A stretch of 36,320 bases of DNA from Isohypsibius dastychi (taxonomy: Eukaryota > Tardigrada > Eutardigrada > Parachela > Isohypsibiidae): contig JAQIWT010000099.1 of NCBI GenBank assembly GCA_034696485.1, forward strand, positions 1 to 36,320, written 5' to 3'. Each line of letters opens with the position of its first letter. Position 1 is the first letter of the stretch. This document shows positions 1-11,174 of this stretch, one piece after another. The notes under the pieces are model-generated. The model was not told the origin of the DNA. It did no database searches and saw only the letters and a list, made by a program, of their open reading frames with translations. The translations under genes and the position numbers were made by a program.

Positions 1-2320
1 AAAATGCATCGAAACATGGGTTCGCCCTCAAAACAGTGATGCATTTGCATCAATGCATCACGCTCGTTACGGGCCTGTTTGACTCTATGAATGTACCTGT
101 ATCTGGTTGGATAGTGATCGTCATTATGACACCGGCACGAGTCGTTCGAGACATTATGGTTTGCCGCAATCGTTTTTATAACCTCGCATAGAACCGCAAT
201 AATGAAATGAATCCCCTTATTCTAACAATCAGAGTAAAAATGCACTGGTGACGTACAGTATGATCAGATTTTCAGAACTGTTTACCTATGTGTTTGAACT
301 TTTCTGTGCTGCCGGTTGTACTGAATTTTCTTTGAAAACCGCTTTAAACCAAGTCAGGGTATGTGTTTTCTTTCATTTTCAGCTAGCTGCATCTATTGCA
401 GCATACGCAAATGGCGAATGCGTGAGTAAATATTCCGATAAAATACATAGTTCGGATCAAGCACGGTTTCAGCTACGACCCGATGGATAAAGTAAGTATA
501 AGCTTGAATTTATGGTATCACATAACTGTGCGATTTGGCATGCAGATTGATCCGGTGGTGACGGGGGTCTATGAGTCTATTCGCATATACGCCCAGATTG
601 CAACGGGGTTTCTGCGTGACATTGGACAATCGCTCTGCAATCATTGAGAATATAATAATGAAGACGTTCCAGGGAGCCAGGGGTGATGTGCTGCACGTAA
701 ATGATGCACAAGAACGCGAGTATATCATTGTTCTACGACAATAAAGTACCAACAAAGAAAAAATTCGATGTGAGCCAACCTACAATTGGGGCTGGGAAAG
801 GTTATTAATTGATTCAACGCACACAGCACCGAAATTTTCAACGAAAAATTCAGCAAATATATCGCAGACGTCTGGATATCTTTGCTGCTTACAAAAACAC
901 CACACTACAGCTTGTTGAAGTACTCGATTAATCCAAAAGGCCCACCAAGTCCCTGATGAATACAGTAATTGTGGTGGAATTTCCTGCGTGAACACAAAGT
1001 TTTACTATTTTGATGTAGCTGAAGTCAGTGAATCACCAAAACTTGTAAAATTTTGACGGAATCGCCGTCAACTCACAGAATGTCTGCGAGTATATCGTTG
1101 GAGAAATCTGCTCGAACTGCACCCTCAGCGATGTTCTTGGGAATGAGGTGATCAAGCTGGACTGATTCTTCGAAACCTCTCTGATTCTGGATCTGGTTTT
1201 CCTAAGGGCCAAAGGTTTTATAGAATGCATGGGTTGCATTTTTGATGACATGTGTCACAGGGAAGGACCTACCTCAACGGAACCGAGATTCGGTCACATG
1301 GCATGCTGTCGTCGTTGAACTGCTGGATCGATATTCGTTTCACGTTGAAGACATCTGATTTTACGGTCTGACACTTTTCCGTGATAAGGAGGATCTTGAA
1401 CCACCGCGTCTCCACAATACAGAAAGTAATTTTTTTGCTTTTTATGAAGGTCATTTGAACTATCCACCAAGAGAAACACAGGTTCGGTGCAGCGCGATTC
1501 TAGCCGATTAAATGAAATACCAAATTTATCCTTTCTCTAGAAAGGGGGTGTTCACAGCTCTGCAATCATTCTCTTCATCTCAAGAAGCGATACATTTCAG
1601 CTCCTAAACGCCCCGCAGGAGTTGTCCGAGTCTGAAATCTGAAAAGAAGTGCAGCAGAGATGAGGCACTGCTTACCTTACAACGAATGAAGCTTTTTTTG
1701 TGGAAAGGTCATTGCTTCGAGCATCCCATCAGTCCGACCACGAGGCCCCCTTCAGTTTCAAATGAATTGTACTGTACGACTGAACAGAAAGATGTTGGGA
1801 AGAGAATCCTTTTGAACGGCCGACCTTTCCAAAGATCAAGGAGAGACTGAAAAGGGTGGTTGGAAATGTGGGAGATAATATTGTTGGTATGCTCTGAAAG
1901 AGAATGGAACAGTATGCAGCTGACCCCGAACTGAAAATACCCACTCAAACTCAACATTTTAGGGATGAGGAAAATCGATCAGAGAAACTCCTCAGTCCGC
2001 TCTCACCAAAGCATGATCTGAACGTAATAAATGTACGTTCAATAAAGCATCTGATGTTAATTTTTAGTTCTGTGGCTGCCGCGTTAACCAGGGGTGGACA
2101 TGTCGCACCTGAAGTATTTTTAAGTGTGACGATATATTTCCAATGATACTGTCAGCTTCCCACTTTGGAAGCTAAGGACTGTCCGATGGATGTACGGTAG
2201 TTGGACCTGATGAATAGTATGTATTCTTTTGTTGATGGCATCTTGAATCATCAAAATGTTTACAAGGTTGAAACAATGGGGGATGCATACGTGGTAGGTT
2301 CCACAACTGACCAGTTAAAT
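1..2320 (+). pseudogene. Receptor-type guanylate cyclase pseudogene
   Basis: This is a relic of a single-pass receptor guanylate cyclase (extracellular ligand domain, kinase-homology domain, cGMP-forming cyclase). Around 655-770 it reads MKTFQGARGDVLHVNDAQER, typical of the end of an ANF-receptor ectodomain. At 1107-1170 EICSNCTLSDVLGNEVIKLD followed by TGA (1163-1165) matches the kinase-homology motif ending in LDW. At 1300-1370 HGMLSSLNCWIDIRFTLKTS matches the HGNLKSSNC region. At 1798-1893 WEENPFERPTFPKIKERLKR matches the C-lobe end. MEQYA at 1904 begins the coiled-coil linker. GGHVAPEVF...VTIYF and NVYKVETMGDAYVV (to about 2294) are cyclase motifs. In-frame stops lie at 1163, 1895, 2144 and 2198, with further frame changes, so it is dead. 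The rest of the cyclase domain was not found. The family is secure; exact exons are not. Confidence 0.85.
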
Positions 2321-2838
2321 CTTCGTGGTGACATCAGAACTCTTCCGCTTCAGGTGTCGTCTGAGCTGTCTATCCGTAACGGTAATAAGCATAAATAGTG
2401 TTTGTTCTTGTTTTGGAGTACTGCCATGTGTAAACAGAAGATGCTCGCTTGGGAATATCGAAAATAAACAGCAACTTCAAAGGTCACATTCTTGGCTGCC
2501 AACAAAAAAACTACTTTAACCAGAAGTTCATAAAACCGGACTGAAAAATACATGACGCTGCAAGTTTTCAACGGTCGCGAAACAATGAAAAACCTGAATC
2601 AACGGAAAAAACAAAACATAAAACACACCACGAGCGTGCGCATCTACTCTCAAGTCTGACTCAAACCACGCCATTTTGATCATTACAGATTCGAACTTTA
2701 CTAAAAAAACGAAAGATAGAACAAGTAGTAGGATGAACTACAAAAAAAGAGCCGTTTTCTCCGGACTTGACCGGATATCTCTGTCCCGAATCTCAAAGCT
2801 GAAAATCTTTCAGCTGGTCGAAGTCAAGTTCATACGGC
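2321..2838. other. Non-coding stretch
   Basis: Between the cyclase relic and the broken end of the inverted MAP7-like copy no open frame resembles a protein, and no repeat or RNA structure was recognised. It may hold the fully decayed 3' end of the cyclase pseudogene. Confidence 0.5.
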
Positions 2839-5800
2839 AGCTTGCGTCATTTCCTAGAAAAATATGAGAAATGTAACACACGCACTCAAAAATGATTAAT
2901 CGTAAAAAATCTCCAGACTTCGTTCTGAAAGAACGATCAAATCAAAATCTGTGAGGTTGAAACGAAGAATAGCATTAGAAAACCTGATTCAACGGATTTG
3001 AGTAATCACAAAATTAATTTGATTAAATCTGGACAGATTCACAGTGCTCTGTTGCTTTTTAAATTTCCAATTTCTCTTCAAATGCCTCACCGCTTCGCTT
3101 TTGTGGAATTCATCCAATGTGAAAACTGAAGTGCGTCGGTCGGGAAGATGCATCTGGTTTCTTCTCGGCAATGTTTCCCGTTTGACGACGTTGATAGGTT
3201 CGGACTTTTCCATTTCCGGTACGGGGGATGGCGAACGAATCTGATTTACGCTGACAGAATCTTTGGTGTTTTGATCGTTGGCGTCAGCTTTGAGTCGAAC
3301 TTGACGACGTTTCTCAGCCAGGGCCGCGGTCCTTGAAAATCAACATCTCAGAACTTTGACTCGATGCAAAAAAGCTGAGAAATTTTCAATAAACGCTCCC
3401 AAAGAACGCCAAGCTTTTTTTCTTAATCAATGAATAACATAAACCAAGTATATGTCCTGTACCTGATTTCCGGGAGTGAAGATCTCTACATTTCGGCTGT
3501 TCACAGCTGCTTTCATGGAAGTTTCTTCCTATTCCAAGCCGATACATTTCCAAAGTCTGTGATCGCTCATAGATGATCTTGAATGTGCTCCTTCCGTTCG
3601 TTGTCCCGGCATTCCCGAGCTTCAAACCGAGCTGATGGCAACACCGGCTCAATCTAAAAATAAATAACAAACATTAGTCAGCAATTCAACCGGAAGTGCC
3701 CGCGAAGAACAGTCGAAAAATCGTGATGCGGAAGTGGTGTCTTACCTAGGTATTGGCAGTGTGAGGCCTGGATCCCTGGCGTGATTAAGAGCAAGTCGAT
3801 TACGTGTGACAGGTGGAGGATGCGATTGACTTGTTATCCGGAAATGGGCATTCTGTCGACTCGAATGAACTGCAACAAAAGAAAAACAATTCAAAAATCT
3901 TCAAACTCAATTTCGTTCACGGTAGAGGTGAAGAACTCAAAACAGACCTCAAAGAAAACTCGTATTTCAGTTCCCAAGTCTTTATGCAAGAAAAGCGAAC
4001 AAATAAATAAATCAACCCGGACCTTTTAAAAAAAATTTAGCCGAATCTCAAAGTTGATCACGATGACTAAATGATTATCTGCGCATAAAAACGCATCTTC
4101 ATCTTTTGAGAAAGAAAATGCAGTTTAACCGAATTAATTCGACTACATCGGTATCTTTAAATATTATTCAAAACTGTAAAATTTATATACAGTCAACCTT
4201 ACGTCGGTAACATAACGTAATCTCTAATGAGTAGATTATTCAACACCACACTTTCCCGCTGGCATGTTCATAAATCAGGTTTGAAATTTGACCTAGCGTT
4301 TTTTAGTCAATTTGAAACGCGTGATCGTTTGAAATGGTTGGATGCATTTACGTTCGCTTAATTGGCGGACGATGAAGAAGGCAAACATGATCAAGTAGCT
4401 AGCCAACCTCCTCTTCATCATTCCATCCATGTAAAATCATTTTCCTTACCAGGTGAATTATCTGATGATGTCGCTTTCGATGCGCTGCCGGAAACTGACT
4501 CGAGAAAACCCCCACTCTTGCTCGGAGTTCCTGGTGAAGGATGCAAACGAGCACTCTTTGGATATCCTAAATAGAATGGTACATGTTACGAGAGAAAACC
4601 ATAATATGGCAGCTCATAATCAAAATGATGAAATTAAATTGCGATCGAATCGCGAATACGAAGTCGAGATTATAAAGAAAAACATGGGAGAAAGTGATAA
4701 CAAGTGCTTCAGAACTGATTTCTAAAACAACATTGTTCTCACCATGAGAAACGTCAGGGCGGAAAGCAACAGCACCAGAAATCGAAGTTTTTTAGCAATT
4801 TGGGAGACCAGATCAAAAAATAAATATTCTACCGAAAAGCAAAACATATACATGATGATAAATCGAAACGAATAAAAGTTTCAGTCCTAAAACCCATCAC
4901 ATTGAAAGATTGATCCAAACTAAATATTTCAACCTGAACGAAACCCGAGAGATTTAACCGGATGCCACAAAAACTAATACTCCGTCCTCTCGATAAACCG
5001 GAGGTAAACAAACCGAAATCAGTGAGTGAAGACCGGGCCTGAGTGAGAGAGGGAGACAGGGCCCCTTGCTCTCTGGCCTGGTCTCCACTCACTGATTTCG
5101 GTTTGTTTACCTCCGGTTTATCGAGAGGACGGAGTATCTTATTGTTAAGGAAGACATATTTCTGGTTCTGACAATTTTGTGATGAATGATTACCAGGTGA
5201 ACTCATAGTGCTCTGATGATGATTGCGATCCTGATCAGATAAACGTCCATTTGATAATCCAAATGCCACTTTTCGACTCTCATGTTGACGGCGCTTCTCC
5301 CCAATCCGATCAAATATCTCCTGATGCTTCTTCAAAATCGCATCACGCCGATTCTGCGAAAAAGAAACAATAAACTAAGGAAAAATCACATACAATCTCA
5401 AGCAGAACGACTTTCACCCGTCATTATCAATTTCAGTTCTTCGAAACGTAACAAATATCGATTAATACAGCAACATTCTACTTCTTCCGTCAAAACTGCT
5501 GCAACCTGATTAAACTATAACGTCAAACTTTGATTTATAACTGCATCCGGGAATACCAAGAAGTTTGTCGGCTACTTTTCCAAAACTCTGTTTCTGTCAA
5601 TTCTATTACTGTATACACGAACTTCTAACATATACAGAAAATCTCCTGAGACATTCTGATTGCTCATCTTGGACTTCATTATCATCTTCATTAGGTTTTT
5701 AACAGAAAGAATAATTTGCCAAGAAAACCAACAATACAGCGCTGACCAACCGGAAGTAAACACCGACTGCATCTCCATTTGCTACCTCAAGTTATCCATC

Positions 5801-6341
5801 AAATTATAAGTAGTAACTGTCATAAAGTCGACATACAGAAAATCTTCATCTTTTTTTAATAAATTCGTAAAATTTCATCTGATACAAGAAAAAGTTAAGA
5901 GAACTCGATTTAGCCTTCGTTACTCGGGCACAATCAGAAAGTATGCATTATCTTACCTTTTCTTCTTCCTCCAGCAGTTTCCGTCTCTCATCCACAGCAG
6001 CTCTCGTCCATCTTCCGATTATGCTATTCCATTTGTCGAGCCCGTACCAAACGCATTCGTTCATCACGCGTTAAACCATCTGCAACAAACAAACTACATT
6101 TTTCTTTCTTCTCAAAAAATCAATCAACCGAAAATCCTCTTCAAAGAAAGACATGTTCTCAAGTTGTGAAAAAAACAGACCAGAGAGACTGAGAAGTGAA
6201 GTGACCACGAGAGTGTCGCGCTTCATTTCCGGTGCTGTCGTTCTTTTGCGAATCCGTGTCGGAAAAGTGCAATCGGCAATTTTTGGAGAATTTCGGATTT
6301 TCTGAGCCCATAATTGAGGGAGTCAATGGTGGACTGTCCAT
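2839..6341 (-). pseudogene. MAP7/ensconsin-like gene, inverted partial copy L
   Basis: MAP7/ensconsin proteins bind microtubules and recruit kinesin-1. Exons on the minus strand: 6341 (ATG, MDSPPLTPSIMGSEN) to about 6200; 5957-6079 (GLTRDERMRLVRARQ, then RRAAVDERRKLLEEEEK); 5194-5353 (ILKKHQEIFDRIGEKRRQ); 4449-4566; 3746-3869; 3463-3653; about 3091-3332 (SVFTLDEFHKSEA); and the first ~25 bases of the next exon near 2867 (EMTQAAV), after which homology to the right-hand copy ends. RRAAV-ER-LEE-RR-AI matches the first helical MAP7 block. Damage: a TAG plus a frameshift in 5957-6079, about 10 bases missing in 3746-3869, stops in 3463-3653, and about 65 bases missing from the start of exon 3091-3332. 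Only this copy has the first two exons. Introns also align with the copy at 28-32 kb, so it is a segmental duplicate and not retroposed. Confidence 0.75.
4980..5134. mobile_element. Palindromic MITE, TA target duplication
   Basis: A 155-bp foldback element. The outer 52 bases (4977-5028) are a perfect reverse complement of 5086-5137, and complementarity continues imperfectly inward (GACCGGGCCT against GACCAGGCC). Ends are CTCCGTCCTCTCG...CGAGAGGACGGAG, flanked by TA on both sides (4978-4979, 5135-5136). The homologous intron at about 28290 reads AGATATTAG without the insert, giving an empty site that fixes the target duplication as TA. TA targets and CTCC-type ends fit a Tc1/mariner-related non-autonomous element. 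It has no coding capacity. Perfect arms suggest a recent insertion. Confidence 0.85.
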
Positions 6342-7001
6342 TTCCGTCAAGATAAATTATTCACAAAAAAACTGGAGAAGGACCTGGAAATAAATGAAAA
6401 TAAGATTTTAGGGATCTGAAGATGAGGAGATCACCTATTCCGTATCTACTTTGGCCGCTTTTTTCTGAATATATTATAGCATCCTCGATAAATAGAAAAC
6501 GAATTATCTGATATTTCTAAAATCACGGTTAAAGCGGGAAAAATTATCCACCCCTAAACAGAACACTCTAGCAAAAGTATGCGTAAATATAAAGATCCTC
6601 AACGTACCAACTACCAAATATCCTAAATTTTTTCATCTAAATATTGAGGGCTCCCGAGCTTGGTAAGACTACTTCACGACTTCTTCCATCTGTCCATCAC
6701 ATTTTCCAAATTACAAACATGCTTGCAAATATTTCCAGATATACCATCTGATTCTGACCAATCACTAATGACCACTCTGTCTCTTGATCATATCGTATCC
6801 AAATACCACTATTCAACATGCTACCAGCATCCTTTTAAATTCGATCACAAATTATATCGTTTTCCAACTCGCATCCTGAACAAAACGACAGCTTTCCAAG
6901 AATCATACTTCCGGTTGCTGTCTTTTTCCTTCGGAAAAGATTCCAACGCGATTTTTCGCGAGAACGGCTGCAGAATTCTGACGACTAAAAAACAACTGTA
7001 C
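6342..7001 (-). other. Spacer between AKAP1-like 3' end and MAP7-like 5' end
   Basis: The Tudor reading frame runs on from exon 7002-7200 into GTVVF and a TAG near 6985. A further frame, 6984 to about 6860, reads YDSWKAVVLFRMRVGKRYNL, which could be a displaced rest of the Tudor domain, but the implied 17-base intron is too short to be real. Near 6378 an acceptor-like TTTATTTCCAG lies about 40 bases before the MAP7-like ATG. No other gene is seen. Confidence 0.35.
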
Positions 7002-7118
7002 CTTTATCGAGAGCGCTGAAGCGATGGTCAATGAAGGGCACATCCGGATCCGAGCAATACAAGTTCAAATGATCTCCACTGATTTCTTGTTTAAGAAATG
7101 TTGGATGTCCTGGCAGCT

Positions 7119-7141
7119 GCACGAATATCACGAATATCACA
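7119..7141. repeat. 9-bp direct duplication within Tudor exon
   Basis: On the minus strand GTGATATTC is repeated in tandem, turning an expected single VIFV into VIFVIFV just before QLPGHPTF. It adds three residues to a Tudor beta strand without shifting the frame. Confidence 0.7.
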
Positions 7142-9654
7142 CCATTCTCTTCCACACACGACACAAACGCTTGCATTATTGAGCCTTCCACCAACTTCAA
7201 CTGAAAGAAACAAACGTTAGTTCAGATAAACATTTATTAGCTTCACCACAATTGGTAACTTCAAAAAACAAAAGCTTCATAAAACACGGTATTATTCATA
7301 ATCATATCTCAAGAAATCAATCAAAAATCAATTTTGTAACACTCAAATACAATAATTCCCGGTTCATCCAAAAAAAAGAAATACCTTCGGAATTTGAGGA
7401 CGTAGCATTTCCGGTGTCTGAATTACAATCACAACATGCAAAGTTTCTTCCTTTAGAGCCAACCGACGCCGAACCACTTCCAGACAAGCATCCACATCCG
7501 GTTCAATACCTAAAAGATGAAAATAACAATCAAAGGAAACCACACAGTACATCAGAAAAATTAGATTGAGTTGAGACATCATATATCCGCAGCAAATATC
7601 ATCAACCGGAAGTCCGAAATTACTCATAATCATCATCTCAAACTATGCATTTTCAAAACCATCTTTCGGCTTCGTTTACCATAAATATGCAGCATGGAGA
7701 ATCCCTGCCACTGCAAAACGCGATCATCCTCATCAATCCACACTTCGACATTTCCTCGACGAAGATCACTCAGTCCAGTTCCGTTTTTCCCAATAATCAA
7801 ACCGGCGCATCCGGCGTTGAAGTAGAAAGACTTGATGACGGACGGCACCGGACTTATCACAAACGAAGATGCTCGGCTATCATTGTGCAAGTAGCCAGCG
7901 TCACCGTTCCTGAAATCATCATTGCTGTGACCGTTCAATAATCCATTTCCGGTTGAGATGTTATTGTTGTATAGCGGATAGACTGATGGGTTGACGAGTA
8001 AAGGACCGTTTCTGGTGTTGATTTCCGCGATCATCGGCGATTGGAAATACTGCAAAAATCAAAAACAAGAAGTGAGGAAAACGAATGGAACCGACAGACC
8101 CAAAATAATTAAAAAAAAACACAAAACTTTTAAAGCGTTGTTTTCAAGCGAAATTCAGTAACAAATCTCCGAACCGCTTCCGCTGGCCGTAAATAAAATT
8201 TTAGCGAAAACAAAACAGCAAAATTACGGTGAAATTCAAAAGAAATATTTCTTACATTTCCATAAAAAACAACTTTATTCAACTGATATTATATTTCCAA
8301 ACTCGATGCACTTATTCACCTGGCCTGGCCGGAACTAGAAGAATGATTTGTAGCAGCAGGATAGAGCGACGTGGAACAGCTTGGCAAGAAACCATTCTGA
8401 CTCTGATAATCATGATGAGCAGACTGTTCCGGATAGCTCCAACCATTCATCCCATGAGACGCCGGTTTCACAACTTCCGGTTTAACATATTTCGGGCGAG
8501 ACCAATCGGAAGTAGCACCATCATGAATGTGATTAGTCCGAAATTCATGAGCGCCATTATTCAGGGAAAGTCGCGGAGGAAAATCCACTAGGATCCGCAA
8601 AGTTATTCGCGCTTGGAGAAGGCGAGTTACTGGCATTTTTATCGACGCTCTGCTTCCTGAGAAATGACGGAATGAACTCGGCAGCTTCGGCTGTGAGCGC
8701 AGATTTTGGGCGAGACGGAGCGACAGTTTGTGGAGCCGGAAGAATTTTGGCATCTGGAGCAACTGGTGCGGCGGAAGTCTGGGGGGTTTCCGAAGATTCT
8801 GATGGAGTGTTGGTGACTGGACCGGAAGGCTTTGAGACGGGAGCAGCTGATATTTCTGAAAGACGCAAGATTTCACAAACGTCTTCTATTTGCAAAAACA
8901 ATCTATGTACAAAAACTGAAAATCAAAAACTGAAAAATAAGAATACCTATCGACAATTACACCACCCAAACAAACACACATCTAAAGCAGAATCAACATA
9001 TCTACGTTGACAACAAATATTTCGGCATATCCAATTTTCGAGGAAACGTTCCCAGTATTTCTGACTGTTTTTTTAATTACAAATTTTCAAAAATGTGCAA
9101 TTGAAATGATCTCAAAATCTGCAATTAGACTCTCTCTTAAGAAATCGAAATCTACGGTTTAACATAAAAACAATTTCGTTAACGATTCGATTCTCCAATT
9201 TCACCGTTAGTTTTGAAGTCGGCAGCTTCATCTGAGCTGGTGGAAATCCTGGCTGATTTGTGCTTTATATCCACCACAGGCACAGCTGGCGGTTTGGGCA
9301 GTTCAGATTCGAGCTAGAAAAAAAGGGGCATAATCAAATCCACAACTTCCGGTGATAATCTTAACAAAACACGAACCTTGACGGAACATTGTTTTTCCAG
9401 CTGGACATCTGCAACGGTTTTTTTAGCATCAGCGGGTCGTTTCGATCTTCTTTTCCACCAGATCACTAGCAGCAGCAACTTTCACTTCCGCAACTGGATC
9501 AACCTTCTTCACATCCTTTTTGCTGCCGGAAGTCTGGGAAGCTGCCAAACCGGATGCAACAATTCCGTTCCTAAAATCGCAGCTATTCGAATCGATCGAA
9601 CGAGAGTATAATATCAGACACTTACTTGGCCACAGATGCAAACGATATCACTGG

Positions 9655-9712
9655 TGGGCGAGCTGGAAGTGGAGATGGCGCTGGAAGTGGAGATGGCGCC
9701 GGAAGTGGAGAA
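9655..9712. repeat. 18-bp minisatellite, three units, in AKAP1-like exon
   Basis: Three near-identical 18-base units (GGAAGTGGAGATGGCGCY on +) encode PAPSPL repeats on the minus strand inside the proline-rich region. The third unit contains the CCGGAAGT octamer. Confidence 0.8.
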
Positions 9713-10168
9713 GATGGCTTTTCCTGAACTGCAACCTTTTTCGCGATTCCTTCTTCCGGAACGGCTGTCTGAGCAACAACCGAATTCTTGATACCGTCAC
9801 CATCGTCTGCATTCACACTGATGTTATCTTTTGGCGGATTCTGATTCCGCGGACCGTTCTGATTTCTTTGAGAATACTGATTCGAAGGTCCAAATTTGGC
9901 TCTTCCTCTGCCTGGTTTCCCCAAGTTGCTTTCAAATTCTGGCTGGGAGCTGGTTGGATAGCAGGCAAAGGCTTCTTTTCTTCTGGCAATGGCGGTGGGA
10001 TGACAGCAGGACTCTTGCAAACAGAACGCGATTTCGAGAAAATTAAATAAAAACTAGAATTTCTAAAATTCAAGTTTCACTCACTTAGGAGTTGCAATAT
10101 GGCCATTTATCCTCAAGTGACTGTCCTTGGGTTCAGGATAGCTGTCCAAGTTGGAATTCTCGGAAAAT

Positions 10169-11174
10169 CTGCAATTCAAATGGAACAGTCAGGTATGAGA
10201 AGGTTCCGCTCCAGGATGAGATGAGATGAGGAAGAGGGTAGAAAGAAAGTTAGGAAAACACGGTGCAAATGTAAGTGGGAAAATCAGACACGAAGTCACT
10301 ACCATTCCCAGCTCGAAACCTCACCGCTCACCTACCGAGACCCCTGATGACCTAACGCTGTTGTACTAGCCGACCGCAATGAACACTGCAAGCCAGACAG
10401 ACCCCTGGACTGATTGGCCCTCTGTACGCTTCGAGTGTGAAACGTGTTTTTGCACCCACGCAACATTTACAGCGCCGCAAAAAATGGTCGTTCCGTGAAA
10501 TTCGTGAAAAAATTCGAGAAATAATTCATAGATATTTACCAGGACCAAAATGTTGACTGCAGCAAAACGGAGTTGCGGTTGGAGACGCAATCAATCAGAA
10601 GTCCGGAATTCTTCACTTCGCAGATGTTTGGCAGGTTATACAAATCACATGGCATCCCCGGCGATTTTTTTCATGATCTATATACTTAAAAATCAGATGT
10701 TATGATGAGAGAGAATACGAGTCAGAACGAAGCGCGGATGTCAGTAAAATCTCGAACGAACGAACAGCTACGAAAAGCTGGGAAATCGCGAAACTGCAAT
10801 GATTTCATCAATCAAGCATAACAATCAGCTCTGGTGGTGGAGTCAGCTGAGCTGAAGCTGATGAGAAGGCTTTCGTAACCCGGTTGGTCGGTACGAAACA
10901 GAAATCAGCCAGGAATTCCCGAATATTTATTTTCAATAAACTTTGTTGCTGCTTCATTGAAGTCGTTCGTGTTGGGGATCCCCGGAATTCAAAAATGAAG
11001 AGCTGTTGGATTTAACTCAGAGGATAGTGCTGGCTTTTTGTTGCACGCAGGTATGAGTGTTTTGCTTTTGTTTCGTTCGATTTTTTCGTTGTTTTCGTTG
11101 TTTTTCGTTGTTTCGTTGTTTTCGTTGTAGTTCGAACGGTTTTTGATCATATTCTTCTGTTTGTGTTGTTTCAG
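10169..11174. promoter_or_regulatory. Divergent intergenic region between AKAP1-like and EMC10
   Basis: The AKAP1-like gene reads left from here and EMC10 reads right, so this 1-kb interval should hold both promoters and both first exons. An ATG at 10995 (MKSCW) meets TAA after six codons and is out of phase with the next EMC10 exon across the donor at 11051. A hydrophobic minus-strand run near 10540-10590 (AAVNILVL) starts at TTG behind a stop and cannot be confirmed as the AKAP1-like first exon. No TATA box is obvious. Confidence 0.35.
11070..11129. repeat. TTTTCGTTG simple repeat
   Basis: An imperfect tandem array of TTTTCGTTG / TTTCGTTG lies in the intron before the first recognised EMC10 exon. 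The acceptor of that exon is 45 bases downstream. Confidence 0.8.

Larger units (their letters stand above)
7002..10168 (-). pseudogene. AKAP1-like KH/Tudor protein, frame-disrupted
   Basis: Eight minus-strand exons: 10085-10168, 9626-10014, 9377-9570, 9184-9313, 8320-8855, 7680-8049, 7385-7509, 7002-7200. The N-terminal ~400 residues are rich in Pro, Ser and Ala. Exon 7680-8049 ends in a KH domain with the GKNG loop (CAGLIIGKNGTGLSDL). Exon 7385-7509 gives the last KH helix and linker. Exon 7002-7200 is a Tudor domain (VEGSIMQAFVSCVEENG, then VQLPGHPTFL). One KH followed by one Tudor is the layout of AKAP1, a PKA- and RNA-anchoring protein of the outer mitochondrial membrane; TDRKH is the alternative but has two KH domains. 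Frame breaks: in the CCCC run at 9919-9922, a TGA at 9429-9431, and near 8571-8580 leading to TAA at 8557-8559. The acceptor expected at 10015-10016 also looks altered (GCAA). Every other junction keeps phase. It is either a young pseudogene or a gene with consensus errors. The 5' end is not resolved. Confidence 0.6.

Noticed and set aside
4453-4725. Plus-strand frame MNYLMMSLSMRCRK and its partner on the minus strand at 28585-28803
   Set aside because: Both are antisense shadows of the conserved YPKS...LHPSPGTPSK exon of the MAP7-like copies; conservation comes from the sense frame.
4829-5335. 168-codon minus-strand frame as one exon
   Set aside because: Only its first third is the MAP7-like exon; the rest runs through the MITE and intron sequence by chance.
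6660-7019. Plus-strand frame of 119 codons opposite the Tudor region
   Set aside because: No protein-like features and it overlaps the minus-strand Tudor exon, which is recognised by motif.
10366-10590. Minus-strand frame with a hydrophobic start (AAVNILVL) as the AKAP1-like first exon
   Set aside because: Its first codon is TTG just after an in-frame TGA, and the donor at 10539 gives the wrong phase for exon 10085-10168.
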